From Lithodes maja (lineage: Eukaryota; Arthropoda; Malacostraca; Decapoda; Lithodidae), in NCBI GenBank assembly GCA_037953745.1, contig JBAKBP010000192.1:217027-281026 (forward strand): a DNA stretch of 64,000 nucleotides, written 5' to 3'. Position numbers and translations under genes: made by a program. The number at the start of each line of letters is the position of its first letter. Within the stretch, counting starts at the first letter, position 1. Of this stretch, positions 1-11,608 are shown in pieces. Under the pieces are notes generated by a model. The model saw nothing but the letters and a program-made list of their open reading frames with translations. It had not been told where the DNA came from and searched no databases.

Positions 1-3000
1 ACACCCACACCACCCCTCCCAGTACAACCCCTCCTCCTCCTACACCCACACCACCCCTCCTTCCCCTACACCCACACCACCACTCCCAGTATCAACCCTC
101 CTCCTCCTACACCCACACTACCCCTCCCAGTACAACCCCTCCTCCTCCTACACCCACACCACCCCTCTTTCCCCTACACCCACACCACCACTCCCAGTAT
201 CAACCCTCCTCCCCCTACACCCACACCACCCCTCCCAGTACCAGCCCTCCTCCTACACCCACACCACCCCTCCCAGTACCATCCCTCCTCCCCCTACACC
301 CACACAACCCCTCCCAGTACCATCCCTCCTCTCCCTACACCCACACCACCCTTCCCAGTTCCATCCCTCCTCCTACTACACCCTCTCCACCCCTCCCAGT
401 ACCATCCGTCCTCTCCCTACACCCAAACCACCTCTCCTAGTACCATCAATCCTCCTCTTACACCCACACTACCATTCCCAGTACCATCCCTACTTCTCCT
501 ACACCCACACCATCCCTCCCAGTACCATCTCTCCTCCTCCTACACCCACACCATCCCTCCCAGTACCATCCCTCCTCCCCTACACCCTCACCACCCCTCC
601 CAGTACCATCCCTCCTCCTCCTACACCCACACCATCCCTCCCAGTACTATCCCTCCTCCTCCTTCACCCACACCAACCCTCCTAGTACTATCCATCCTCC
701 TCCAACACCCACACCATCCGTCCCAGTACCATCCCTCCTCCTCCTATACCCACAAACCCCTCCCAGTACCATCCCTCCTCCTACACCCACACCACCCCTC
801 CCAGTACCATCCCTCCTCCTCCTATACCTACACCATCCCTCCCAGTACCATCCCCAATCCCCCTACACCCACACCATTCCTCCTCCTACACCCACACCAT
901 CCCTCCCAGTACCATCCCTCCTCCCCCTACGCTCACACCACCCCTCCCAGTACCATCCCTCCTCCTCCAACCCCCCACCACCCCTCCCAGTACCATCCCT
1001 CCTCCCCTTACACCCACACCATCCCTCCCAGTACCATACCTCCCCCTACACCTACACCCCCCTCCTAGTACCATCCCTTCTCCTCCAACCCCCCCACCAC
1101 CCCTCCCAGTACCATCCCTCCTCCCCCTACACCCACACCACCCCTCCTCCTTCACCCACACCATCCCTCCCAGTACCATCCTCCCACTACACCCACACCA
1201 CCCCTCCCAGTACCATCCCTCCTCCCCCTACACCCACACCACCCCTCCCAGTATCATCCCCTCCTCCTACACCCACACCACCCCTCCCAGTAACATCCCT
1301 CCTCCTCCTACACACACACCATCCGTCCCATTACCATCCCTCCTCCCCCTACACCCACAACAACCCTCCTAGTACCATCCCTCCTTCCCCTAAAGCCAAC
1401 CCATCCCTCCCAGTAACATCCCTCCTACCCCTACACCCAAACAATCCCTCCCAGTACCATCCCTCCGCCTCCTACACCCACACCATTTCTCCCAGTACCA
1501 TCCTTCCTCCCCCTCCACACACACCACCCATCCCAGTATCACCCCCTACTCCTCCTACACCCAGAAAACCCCTCCCAGTACCATCCCTATTCCCCCTACA
1601 CCCACATCAACCCTCCCAGTACCATCCCTCCTCCTCCTACACCAACACCACCTCTCCCAGGAGCATCCCTCCTCCCACTACACCCACACCAACCCTCCCA
1701 GTACCATCCCTCCTCCTACAACCACACCACCCCTCCCTGTACACCCACACCATGCCTCCCAGTACCATCCCTCCTCCCCCTACACCCACACCACCCCTCC
1801 CAGTACCATCCCTCCTCCTCCTACACCCACACCCTCCCTCCCAGTACCATGCCTCCTCCTCCTTCACCCACACCAACCCTCCCAGTACCATCCCTCCTCC
1901 TCCAACACCCACACCATCCCTCCCAGTACCATCCCTCCTCCTCTTACACCCACACCATCCCTCCCAGTACCATACCTCCTCCTCCTTCACCCACACCAAC
2001 CCTCCCAGTACCATCCCTCCTCCCCCTACACCCAAACCACCTCTCCTAGTACCATCAATCCTCCTCTTACACCCACACTACCATTCCCAGTACCATCCCT
2101 ACTTCTCCTACACCCACACCATCCCTCCCAGTACCATCCCTCCTCCTCCTACACCCACACCATCCCTCCCAGTACCATCCCTCCTCCCCTACACCCTCAC
2201 CACCCCTCCCAGTACCATCCCTCCTCCTCCTACACCCACATCATCCCTCCCAGTACCATCCCTCCTCCTCCTTCACCCACACCAACCCTCCTAGTACTAT
2301 CCATCTCCTCCAACTCCCACACCATCTCTCCCAGTACCATCCCTCCTCCTCCTATACCCACAAACCCCTCCCAGTACCATCCCTCCACTCCCTACACCCA
2401 CACCACCCCTCCCAGTACCATCCCTCCTCCCCCTACACCCAAACCACCCCTCCCATTACCATCAATCCTCCTCTTACACCCACACCATACCTCCCAGTAC
2501 CATCCCTCCTCCCCCTACACCCACACCACCCCTCCTCCTACAACCACACCATTCTTCCCAGTACCATCCCTCCTCCCCCTACACCCACACCACCCCTCCC
2601 AGTACCATCCCTCCTCCCGCTACTCCCACACCACCCCTCCCAGTACAACCCCTCCTCTTCCTACACCCACACCACCATTCCCAGTACAGCCCCTCCTCCC
2701 CCTACACCCACATCACCCCTCCCAGTACAACCCCTCCTCCCCCTACTCCCACACTACCCCTCCCAGTACCATCCCTCCTCCCCCTACACCCACAGCACCA
2801 CTCCCAGTACCACCCCGCCTCCCCCTACACCCACACCACCCCTCCCAGTACAATCCCTCCTCTTCCTACACCCACACCACCCCTCCCAGTACCATGCGTC
2901 CTACCCCTACACCCACACCACCCCTCCCAGTACAATCCCTCCTCCTCCTACACCCACACCACCCCTCCAAGTACAACCCCTCCTCCTCCTACACCCACAC

Positions 3001-5410
3001 CACCCCTCCTTCCCCTACACCCACACCACCACTCCCAGTATCATCCCTCCTCCTCCTACACCCACACCACCCCTCCCAGTACAACCCCTCCTCCTCCTAC
3101 ACCCACACCACCCCTCTTTCCCCTACACCCACACCACCACTCCCAGTATCAACCCTCCTCCCCCTACACCCACACACCACCCCTCCCAGTACCAGCCCTC
3201 CTCCTACACCCACACCATCCCCTCCCAATACACCCACACCACCCCTCCCAGTACCATCCCTCCTCCCCCTACACCCACACAACCCCTCCCAGTACCATCC
3301 CTCCTCTCCCTACACCCACACCACCCTTCCCAGTTCCATCCCTCCTCCTACTACACCCTCACCACCCCTCCCAGTACCATCCCTCCTCTCCCTACACCCA
3401 AACCACCTCTCCTAGTACCATCAATCCTCCTCTTACACCCACACTACCATCCCTACTTCTCCTACACCCACACCATCCCTCCCAGTACCATCCCTCCTCC
3501 TCCTACACCCACACCATCCCTCCCAGTACCATCCCTCCTCCCCTACACCCTCACCACCCCTCCCAGTACCATCCCTCCTCCTCCTACACCCACACCATCC
3601 CTCCCAGTACTATCCCTCCTCCTCCTTCACCCACACCAACCCTCCTAGTACTATCCATCCTCCTCCAACACCCACACCATCCGTCCCAGTACCATCCCTC
3701 CTCCTCCTATACCCACAAACCCCTCCCAGTACCATCCCTCCTCTCCTTACACCCACACCACCCCTCCCAGTACCATCCCTCCTCCCCCTACACCCAAACC
3801 ACCCCACCCCTTACCATCAATCCTCCTCTTACACCCACACCATACCTCCCAGTACCATCCCTCCTTCTCCTACACCCACACCATCCCTCCCAAAACCAAC
3901 CTTCCTCCTCCTACACCCACACCATCCCTCCCAGTACCATACCTCCTCCCACTACACCCACACCAACCCTCCCAATACCATCCCTCCTCTTACACCCACA
4001 CCACCCCTCCCAGTACCATCCCTCCTCCCTGTACACCCACACCATGCCTCCCAGTACCATCCCTCCTCCACCTACACCCACACCAACCCTCCCAGTACCA
4101 TCCCTCCTCCCCCCACACCCACACCACCCCTTCCAGTACCATCCCTCCTCCTCCTACACCCATACCATCCCTCCCAGTACCATCCCTCCTCCTCCTACAC
4201 CCACACTATCCCTCCCAGTACCACCCCTCCTCCCCCTACACCCATACCACTCCTCCAAGTATCATCCCTCCTCCTCTTACACCCACACCACCATTCCCAG
4301 TACCATCCCTCCTCCTCCTAGACCCACACCATCCCTCCCAGTACCATCCCTCCTACTCCTACACCCACACCACCACTCCCAGTACCACCCCCTCCTCCTC
4401 CTACACCCATACCACCCCTCCCAGTACCATCCCTCCTCCCCCTACACCCACATCATCCCTCCTCCTCCTACACCCACACCACCCCTCCCAGTACCATCCC
4501 TCCTTCCTGTACACCCACACCATGCCTCCCAGTACCATCCCTGCTCCCCCTAGACCCACACCACCCCTCCCAGTACCATCTCTCCTCCTCCTACACCCAC
4601 ACCATCCCTCCCAGTACCATCCCTCCTCCTCCTTCACCCACACCAACCCTCCCAGTACCATCCCTCCTCCTCCTACATCCACACCATCCCTCCCAGTACC
4701 ATCCCTCCTACTCCTACACCCACACCACCCCTCTCAGTACCACCCCCGCCTCCTCCTACACCCATACCACCCCTCCCAGTACCATCCCTCCTCCCCCTAC
4801 ACCCACATCATCCCTCCTCCTCCTACACCCACACCACCCCTCCCAGTACCATCCCTCCTTCCTGTACACCCACACCATGCCTCCCAGTACCATCCCTCCT
4901 CCCCCTACACCCACACCACCCCTCCCAGTACCATCCCTCCTCCTCCTACACCCACACCATCCCTCCCAGTACCATCCCTCCTCCTCCTTCACCCACACCA
5001 ACCCTCCCAGTACCATCCCTCCTCCTCCTACACCCACACCATCCCTCCTAGTTCCATCCCTCCTCCTCCTACACCCACACCACCCCTCCCAGTACCATCC
5101 CTCCTCTCCCTACACCCACACCACCCCTCCCAGTACCATCCCTCCTCCACCTACACCCAAACCACCCCTCCCAGTACCTTCAATCCTCCTCTTACACCCA
5201 CACCACCATTCCCAGTACCATTCCTCCTTCTCCTACACCCACACCATCCCTCCCAGTACCATCCCTCCTCCTCCTACACCCACACCATCCCTCCCAGTAC
5301 CATCTCTCCTCCTCTTACACCCACGCCATCCCTCCTCCCCCTACACTCACACCACCCCTCCCAGTAGCACATCTCCTTCTACACCCACACAACCCCTCCC
5401 AGTACCATCC
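1..5410. repeat. 41-bp minisatellite, C-rich on the plus strand, with higher-order structure
   Basis: A tandem array of a 41-bp unit containing CCCTCCCAGTACCATCC, a run of CTCC steps and TACACCCACACCA. Spacing of CAGTACC is 41 bp, for example 1801 to 1842, with shorter 35-38 bp variants. The unit is not a multiple of three and has few stops on the plus strand, so all three frames are open and give apparent proline/serine/threonine-rich proteins with a 41-residue period. These are not genes. Blocks are duplicated at larger scale: the first several hundred bases recur 2949 bp downstream, a block with CCCAAACCACC recurs near 427, 2032 and 3400, and about 4400-4680 recurs 355 bp downstream. The array runs off the left edge of the window. 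Confidence 0.95.
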
Positions 5411-5539
5411 CGACCCAAATTAAAAAACGCCAGGGATAATGACCAAGGACTGAGGACAGCCATGAATGTAAATGTAGATCCGACCAGAACTAAAAATTTG
5501 ATTAAAGAACGTTCTGTGAGTTCTAAAACAGCAACTTTA

Positions 5540-6162
5540 TAGGTTTACTATGCAAACACTCGTAGCATACGCAATACATTTTCAGATTTAGAGGAACTAG
5601 TGTTTACAGAAAATTATGATGTGATTGGCATAACAGAATCTTGGCTCAATACAGAATATAGAGACTTTTTAGCAGAGTATTCACTTCCCGGTTATGTAAT
5701 GTTTGAGAACAGCCGAATAAATAAAAATGGAGGTGGCGTTATATTTTATATCAAAACAAGTCTTAACCCGATCCTCTTGTCAAAACCTCAAATTGTGAAC
5801 GTCGACACATCTTTTGTGCTAATAAAGGTACAAAAATAATACTTGCATTAATATACAGACCTCCAGCTCAATCAGTGCAAACTGACAGAGAAATTTATGA
5901 ACAAATTGCAGATGAAAGTAACTCACAAGATTCTGTATTTTTTGGCAACTTTAATTTACCTGTGACCAAGTGGGGCGATACTCTTACTTCACACTCCGGA
6001 CATGACTTGTATGCGAACTTGCAAGAGAGTTCACTCTATCAATTTGTTCGATCGCCGACCCGTGTTAATAACGTTCTTGACCTTGTACTTGCAACAAAAG
6101 AAGAATTAATAGAGAATTTGAATGTTGGTGATGAATTCAGTAACAGCGACCATCGTAAATAA
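5540..6162 (+). pseudogene. LINE-A endonuclease domain (broken)
   Basis: Two overlapping open segments (about 5540-5839 and 5838-6162) together cover an exonuclease-endonuclease-phosphatase fold domain that would nick target DNA for target-primed reverse transcription. Visible motifs in order are GITESWL with the metal-binding glutamate, YRPP, FFGNFN where family members have GDFN, and SDHRK with the catalytic histidine. A frameshift joins the two segments at about 5838, just before the IYRPP motif. The aspartate-to-asparagine change in the GDFN motif is expected to abolish activity. The segment ends at a stop right after SDHRK. Confidence 0.8.
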
Positions 6163-6254
6163 GTTTCACTTTAAAGTTTACTAGTAACGAACCAAATAGC
6201 AGCATCGAAAAAGTCCCTAATTTCAAGAAAGCAAACTTTCATAAACGTAGAGCT

Positions 6255-8333
6255 ATGTTTAAAGAAACTGACTGGAGCTTTTTAATTAACAATAACGACA
6301 TAAATACATTGTGGGAATTATTCGAAACTACTTACCTAAAAGCAGTGCAGGACTGCATACCATCGAAAATACGGCGTACAGGCCATAATAATAAGCCCAA
6401 ATGGTGGAATAAAGATATTTCAAACTGTCTGCTTGCTAAAAAAGTTTGCTAATGATAGATTAAAATCCTCACAAAATGACGAAGAACGGGTGAAATTTGT
6501 AGAGCTACGACGCAAAGCCAAAAAGTTAATTAAGCAAAGTAAAAAGACACCTGGAGTTACATGTTGCGAATCAAAGTAAAACAAACCTGAAAGAATTATA
6601 TAGTTATATCAGAAAGAAAAAAGTAGTTACTTCAACTGTTGGACCGTTAGTCGATGAAAATGGAGAATACACCAAAGACGAAGTACAAAATTAATGAGTA
6701 ATGCCCTCAATACCTTCTTTGCATCAGTTTTTACAACGGAAGACCTCAGTGATATCCCTACACCATCGCCGATTCAGATTGATAATTCAGATGTTCTAAG
6801 CAATATCACCGTTACAGAGAGAGAAGTATTGAATTGTTTAGATATACTCAATGTAAATAAAACGCCTGGACCTGATACAATCTCACCTAGATTCCTAAGG
6901 GAAGCTAAGGATGAGCTCTCTAAACCACTGACATTGCTATTCAATAAATCCTTGCAGTCTGGAACTATGGCTGATCAGTGGAAGCTAGCCAACGTAACAC
7001 CGATATTAAAAAAAGGCAGCAAATCCCTACCCAGTAATTATCGTCCAATTAGCTTACCTCAGTTGTATGTAAAATGCTAGAAACACTCACAAGAGACAGA
7101 CTTGTAAATCACTTAGAGGAAAATAACATACTTAAAGATACTCAACACGGCTTTCGTAAAAAACGTTCCGGTTTAACAAACCTCTTAGACTTCTTCCACG
7201 ATATCCTCTACCTCTACGATGAGAGTAAAGCTGTAGATATTATATACCTTGATTTTCAAAAGGCCTTTGACAAAGTTCCCCACAAACGTTTACTACTAAA
7301 ACTAAAAGCGCATGGAATACAAGACGGTGTGTTGAAATGGATAGAAAATTGGCTCAGCGACAGAAAGCAAAGGGGTAGTCATAAACGGTAAGGCATCTAA
7401 ATGGACCAATGTAAGTAGCGGGGTACCCCAGGGATCGGTACTAGGACCAATTCTCTTTCTAATTTACATCAACAACATAGATGAGGGTCTTACATGTACA
7501 ATCTCAAAATTTGTTGAAAATACAAAAATTGCAAATAGCGTACTCTCAAAAGAACAAGTTGACGATATGCAACACAATCTAGATAAGTTGTCATGTTGGG
7601 CCTAAATTTGGCAAATGAGTTTCAATGCGGATAAATGTAAAGTACTACATATCGGATACCAAAATGAGAAAGCAAACTATTTGATGAATGGCACTCAGCT
7701 TAAGAATGTAAACAGAGAAACCGATCTGGGAGTAACAATATCGAGTAACCTAAAACCGAGTCAACAATGTTCAGAAGTTGTTAAGAAGGCAAACAAAATA
7801 ATTGGCTTTATAGGCAGGTCATTTAGCATAAATCCAAAGACGTTATCCTAACCCTTTACAATTCCTTAGTCCGCCCTCTTCTGGAATACTGCGTTCAATC
7901 CTGGTGCCCTTATTACCAAAAAGATATAGACAAGCTAGAACGAGTTCAATGTAGAGTAACCAAAATGATACCTAGCCTAAAGAACAAACCATACGAGGAG
8001 CGTCTTAGAGAATTAAATCTATTTCCTTTAACCCAGCGCAGATTAAGAGGCGACTTAATTCAAGTGTTCAAAATCATCAAAGGCATCGACAATATGAACT
8101 GTAGTAAGTACTTCACTATCGACCAATCTAATTACTCGCGGGGAAACGGGTGCAAAATTATTGGTAAATCTTTTAACTCACACGAAGCTAAAAATTTCTT
8201 CTTCAATCGAGTTGTCAACTTATGGAATGGGCTTCCCCGAGATGTTATAGACTGCAACACCGTTGATTCATTTAAACTTCGCCTAGACAAATATCTCGCA
8301 TCAAACCCGCGACTGACTGCGTTTGTAAATTAA
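6255..8333 (+). pseudogene. LINE-A linker, reverse transcriptase and C-terminal region (broken)
   Basis: The segments 6255-6452, 6694-7080, 7074-7391, about 7390-7604, 7615-7851 and 7965-8333 are successive pieces of one reverse transcriptase. Motifs in order: KTPGPD and NYRPIS (fingers), QHGFR, YLDFQKAFDKVPH (first catalytic aspartate present), SGVPQGSVLGP, and then KFVEN where the second catalytic motif should be FADD. The C-terminal part (YEERLRELNL, RRLRGDLIQVFK, VVNLWNGLP) is characteristic of CR1/Rex1/jockey-group LINEs. At least four frameshifts and two internal stops separate the pieces. It belongs to the same clade as the copies at 25641 and 44356 but is clearly divergent from them. 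Confidence 0.85.
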
Positions 8334-8480
8334 TTACTTTATTTTATCCTCCCCTCAGTTACTAACCCATCTGTCCCCTACTAACTTCCCAATCCTGCCA
8401 CGGATATTAGTTCCAGGGCAATAGTTCCCTTTCCAATGTTCCCTTACCCACTCTAAACCACTGTTTGGACACTTGAATAT

Positions 8481-8544
8481 AAGGTGTTTGGGAGGACAAG
8501 CAGCCCAGAAGGGTCACTATACTGTTGCTGCTTGATTTCCTTTG
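8481..8544 (+). mobile_element. Fragment of a LINE-B 5' region abutting the minisatellite
   Basis: About 60 bp resembling the reverse complement of 38070-38140, which lies at the 5' end of the minus-strand LINE-B copy. Shared stretches include AAGCAGCC, GTTGCTGCTTGATTTCC (GTTGTTG in the other copy) and TTTGTACTCCT. The match stops exactly where the minisatellite motif TCCCCCTACACCCACACC begins. This suggests the array, or this part of it, sits in or next to an old LINE-B 5' end. Confidence 0.6.
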
Positions 8545-8816
8545 TACTCCTCCCCCTACACCCACACCACCCCACCCAGTATCACCCCCTCCTCCTACAC
8601 CCACACCATCCCTCCCTGTACCATCCCTCCTCCTCCCTCTACACCCACACCACCCCTCCCAGTACCATCCCTCCTACCCCTACACCTACACCAACCCTCC
8701 CAGTACCATCCCTCCTCCCCCTACACCCACACCATCCCTCCCAGTACTACCCCCTACTCCTCCTACACCCTCACCACCCTTCCCAGTACCATCGCCCCCT
8801 CCTCCTCCTCTTCATT
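8545..8816. repeat. 41-bp minisatellite, distal part
   Basis: The same 41-bp unit as at 1-5410, about seven copies, ending in a short CTCCTCCTC run before unique sequence. It is separated from the main array by LINE-A. The apparent 194-, 97- and 111-residue reading frames here are the three phases of the repeat. Confidence 0.93.
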
Positions 8817-9054
8817 AGCATGCAGCTCACGTCTCAGCCATGCAGCCGTTACTATTGTTCCTCCCTCATTTCCCTAAGGTCCGCCTCATTGCCCTTGCAC
8901 AACTATAAGCTTCAGGTACTGACTCTTACGGGAACGTTATGGTATTTTATATTTCTATTTTGTTTATTGTTATACTGTACATTGTTATTTTCCCCTAGAC
9001 CTCTATCAAGCTTAAAAAGGAAAACAAAAATCACCCCCTTCGATATAAGTTTGC
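8817..9054. other. Unassigned AT-rich spacer
   Basis: About 240 bp between the minisatellite and the foldback element. I see no reading frame of interest and no clear repeat. Confidence 0.5.
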
Positions 9055-9299
9055 ACATTTGTCGTTAGCAAAATGTGCCGGCCGAAGGCCGGTTTCTACT
9101 AGGCCTAGATTACAGGGTCGTTATCGCTCGCCAGGAAAAAACGACACCTAAATGGCACGAGGGGTCTTAATATTGACATAAAAAATTAAGCCTAACGTGT
9201 TAAAATCGTCAATCTAATTAGGTGAACGTCTTAAAATCTCATTACTAATGGGAGTAATCATGAGGGAGAAGGGGGTCCATAACAACCTACTACCTCCCC

Positions 9300-10158
9300 T
9301 TAAACACTCCTAAGCAGCTATATATCTAAGCGGCCACACTCCTACCACAACCAGAACAGCCACACTCCTAAGCAGCCACAACCAGAACAGCCACACTCCT
9401 AAGCGGCCACAACCAGAACGGCCACATACCTAAGCTGCCACAACCAGAACAGCCACACTCCTAAGCGGCCACAACCATAACGTCCACACTCCTAAGTGGC
9501 CACAACCAGAACGGCCACACTCCTAAGCAACCACAACCGGAACGGCCATACTCCTAAGCTGCCACAACCAGAACAGCCACACTCCTAAGCGGCCACAACC
9601 AGAACGGCCACACTCCTTAGCTGCCACAACCAGAACAGCCACACTCCTAAGCCGCCACAACCAGAACGGCCACACTCCTAAGCGGCCACAACCAGAACGG
9701 CCACACTCATAAGTGGACACAACCAGAATGGCCACACTCCTAAGTGGCCACAACCAGAACGGCCACACTCATAAGTGGCCACAACCAGAACGGCCACATT
9801 CCTAAGCGGCCACAACCAGAATGGCCACACTCCTAAGTGGCCACAACCAGAATGGCCACATTCCTAAGTGGCCACAACCAGAACGGCCACACTCATAAGT
9901 GGCCACAACCAGAACGGCCGCACTCCTAAGCGGCCACAACCAGAACGGCCACACTCCTAAGTGGGCACAACCAGAATGGCCACACTCCTAAGTGGCCACA
10001 ACCAGAACGGCCACACTCCTAAGTGGCCACAACCAGAACGGCCACACTCATAAGTGGCCACACTCCTAAGTGGGCACAACCAGAATGGCCACACCCCTAA
10101 GCGGCCACAACCAGAATGGCTACACTCCTGAGCTGCCACAACCAGAACGGCCACAGTT
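9300..10158. repeat. 31-bp minisatellite inside the foldback element
   Basis: About 27 copies of a 31-bp unit made of two related half-units, GGCCACACTCCTAAGC (16 bp) and GGCCACAACCAGAAC (15 bp), which share GGCCACA. Spacing is 31 bp, for example 9605 to 9636. Variants include AGCCAC, TGCCAC and GTGGCC starts, and deletions of one half-unit near 10040-10070. The open minus-strand frames that repeat with a 31-residue period are by-products of the array. Confidence 0.93.
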
Positions 10159-10179
10159 TCCTAACTTAACGGGAGATGG

Positions 10180-10495
10180 TTGTTTTTTCTGGTCCACTTT
10201 CTCCCTCGCGTTTAGCCCCATTAGTTTTCAGATATTATGACGTTCGGCTCATTAGTTTTCGATTTTAAGACCTTTCGACTTATTTTGTTGTCAATATAAA
10301 GTCTTTTGATGTCATTTAAGTGTCGATTTATTTCTGGCGAGCGATAACGAGCATGTAACCTAACTTAAGATTAGTTAGGCGATTATAAGACACTTCATCC
10401 CATTCAGGTGTCGATTTTTTTCTGGGCGAGCAATAGCGAGCCTATAATATAGCAAAAGTCGGCCTTTGGCCGTTATATTTTTCTACCGAAATTGT
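10180..10495. repeat. Right inverted arm with an internal duplication
   Basis: This arm contains two copies of a block of about 100 bp: GTGTCGATTT followed by a TCTGG(G)CGAGC block at about 10321-10356 and again at 10411-10442. The left arm has only one such block. The internal duplication shows that the arms themselves grow by tandem duplication, as the central array does. Confidence 0.7.
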
Positions 10496-10857
10496 TTTTT
10501 ATTTATTTTGAAGGCGTTTATTTTATTCATTTGTATTTATTTTATATTTCATTTTATTTGTTTAGCTTGAAGTGAGTCTGGGGAGGCGTTTTTCTTACTC
10601 TAGGGGGGAACTAATAAATATATTGGTCGTTAATGGCAACAACAATCAAAAGCTTCAATAATAATATAAACACAATATCGTAATAACTCCCAGTACGTTC
10701 CACCAGGTAGCATTAATCTAAATTTAACCACCTAGTGTTAACCAACTATAAATTAACCCACTCAACATAATGACGCCCTTTTTTTTGCTATGCTTTGGCT
10801 AACATTGTACCATTTTATGTGGCTTAGAAAACATCTCTAACAAGGGTAACACGTATC
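10496..10857. other. AT-rich intergenic stretch
   Basis: No reading frame above background and no repeat recognised, apart from T-rich runs around 10494-10560. Confidence 0.5.
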
Positions 10858-10861
10858 TTAA

Positions 10862-10982
10862 CCATTCCTTATACCCACAAAAATTCTGTCGAATCGCAAT
10901 AAACATGAGGATGAGAAGAATAAAGTGAAAAGGGCGTCCTAATTTACTGAGAAGGTTAAAAGTCTTCATGGTAAGGGAATGG
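10862..10982. mobile_element. Short TTAA-flanked inverted-repeat element (possible MITE)
   Basis: A TTAA at 10858-10861 is followed by CCATTCCTTA; the other end reads TAAGGGAATGG before the TTAA at 10983-10986. The two ends are inverted copies over about 12 bp with one indel. The 121-bp interior has no coding potential. TTAA duplications are typical of piggyBac-group transposons and some others. The short inverted repeat makes this less certain than its neighbour. Confidence 0.45.
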
Positions 10983-10986
10983 TTAA

Positions 10987-11219
10987 AGGATACATCACAC
11001 AGTCAGGAGTGCGAGCTAGAGTCACTAGGAGTAGGGGACAATTCGGACTTGCGGGCCCATTCGCGGTGAAAATCGATGACTCCTATAGTGACTCTAGCGA
11101 CTCCTAGCGACTTCTGTTAGACTACCACTCACTCGCGGTGAAAATCGATGACTCCTAGTGATTCTAGCGACTCCTGTTAGATTCCCACTAGCTCGCACTC
11201 CTGACTGTGTGATGTACCC
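10987..11219. mobile_element. TTAA-flanked MITE with about 30-bp terminal inverted repeats
   Basis: The ends are near-perfect inverted copies: TACATCACACAGTCAGGAGT then GCGAGCT on the left, and its reverse complement ending at about 11216 on the right. TTAA is present on both sides (10983-10986 and 11220-11223). The interior holds two tandem copies of a block of about 70 bp that contains TCGCGGTGAAAATCGATGAC. No coding region. The outermost bases are AGG on the left and CCC on the right, so the family could be piggyBac-like or another TTAA-targeting superfamily. Confidence 0.8.
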
Positions 11220-11223
11220 TTAA

Positions 11224-11608
11224 CTCTCGTACACCAAGATCCGATTGTCTCTCCTCTCCATTATAATCTCGACTTTTTTTTTCTTCTTTTCTTTTTCTTT
11301 CTTTTTTTCGTTATGGCATGCATATTAGTACCAAAAATAAGATCAATTTATAGGGAGACTCTCGCCGCCTATCTGTTTTTCTTTTCTTTAGTATTGGATT
11401 GTATATCTTGTTCCTAAATTAACAAAAGTTAATCAGGAGAATTACAGTGTCTTGTTATATTTTTATTTTGCTTTAGTGTACGTACCAGGGCCTGGATACT
11501 CAGAAATAGTATGAAGTTAGGGCGAGGTCAAAGTCATAGAAAACCAATGAAGTAACAGTTTAATCCTTGCCTATATCATAACTTCTTCATGCTCAGAATT
11601 AATATACT
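11224..11608. other. Spacer with polypyrimidine tract
   Basis: Contains a T/C-only tract at about 11270-11309 and no recognisable gene. A short phrase TTTATAGGGAGAC near 11349 recurs near 19028, just beyond the other end of the BEL element. Confidence 0.4.

Larger units (their letters stand above)
5411..8480 (+). mobile_element. Decayed non-LTR retrotransposon (LINE-A), CR1/Rex1-like
   Basis: A single LINE copy inserted in the 41-bp minisatellite, which resumes at about 8545. It contains an apurinic-type endonuclease region, a linker, a reverse transcriptase and a typical C-terminal region, in the right order, but broken by several frameshifts and stops. The 3' end is not sharply defined; the last recognisable codon is near 8333, followed by an untranslated stretch. 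The endonuclease second motif reads GNFN instead of GDFN, and the polymerase FADD-type motif reads FVEN, so both activities should be dead. The clade assignment is by recognition of the C-terminal pattern, not by a tree. Confidence 0.85.
9055..10495. mobile_element. Foldback-type element: inverted arms around a 31-bp minisatellite
   Basis: The left arm (about 9055-9297) matches the reverse complement of the right arm (about 10180-10495) over most of its length with small indels. Shared landmarks read from the outer ends inward are a small hairpin (CCGGCC-GAA-GGCCGG left, CGGCC-TTT-GGCCG right), CGTTATCGCTCGCCAG, a GACAC(C/T)TAAATG block, a TCTTAAAATC block, CTAATGGG and GAGGGAGAA. The space between the arms is filled by a 31-bp tandem array. 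Long inverted arms with internal tandem repeats are the hallmark of foldback DNA transposons. There is no transposase here, so this copy is non-autonomous. I could not define a target duplication, so the outer ends are approximate. Confidence 0.7.

Noticed and set aside
1752..2294. Proline-rich open frames in the 41-bp array (also 2894-3415, 4044-5542 and 8484-9068)
   Set aside because: They are the three phases of a stop-poor tandem repeat with a 41-residue period, without starts, splice signals or complexity typical of genes.
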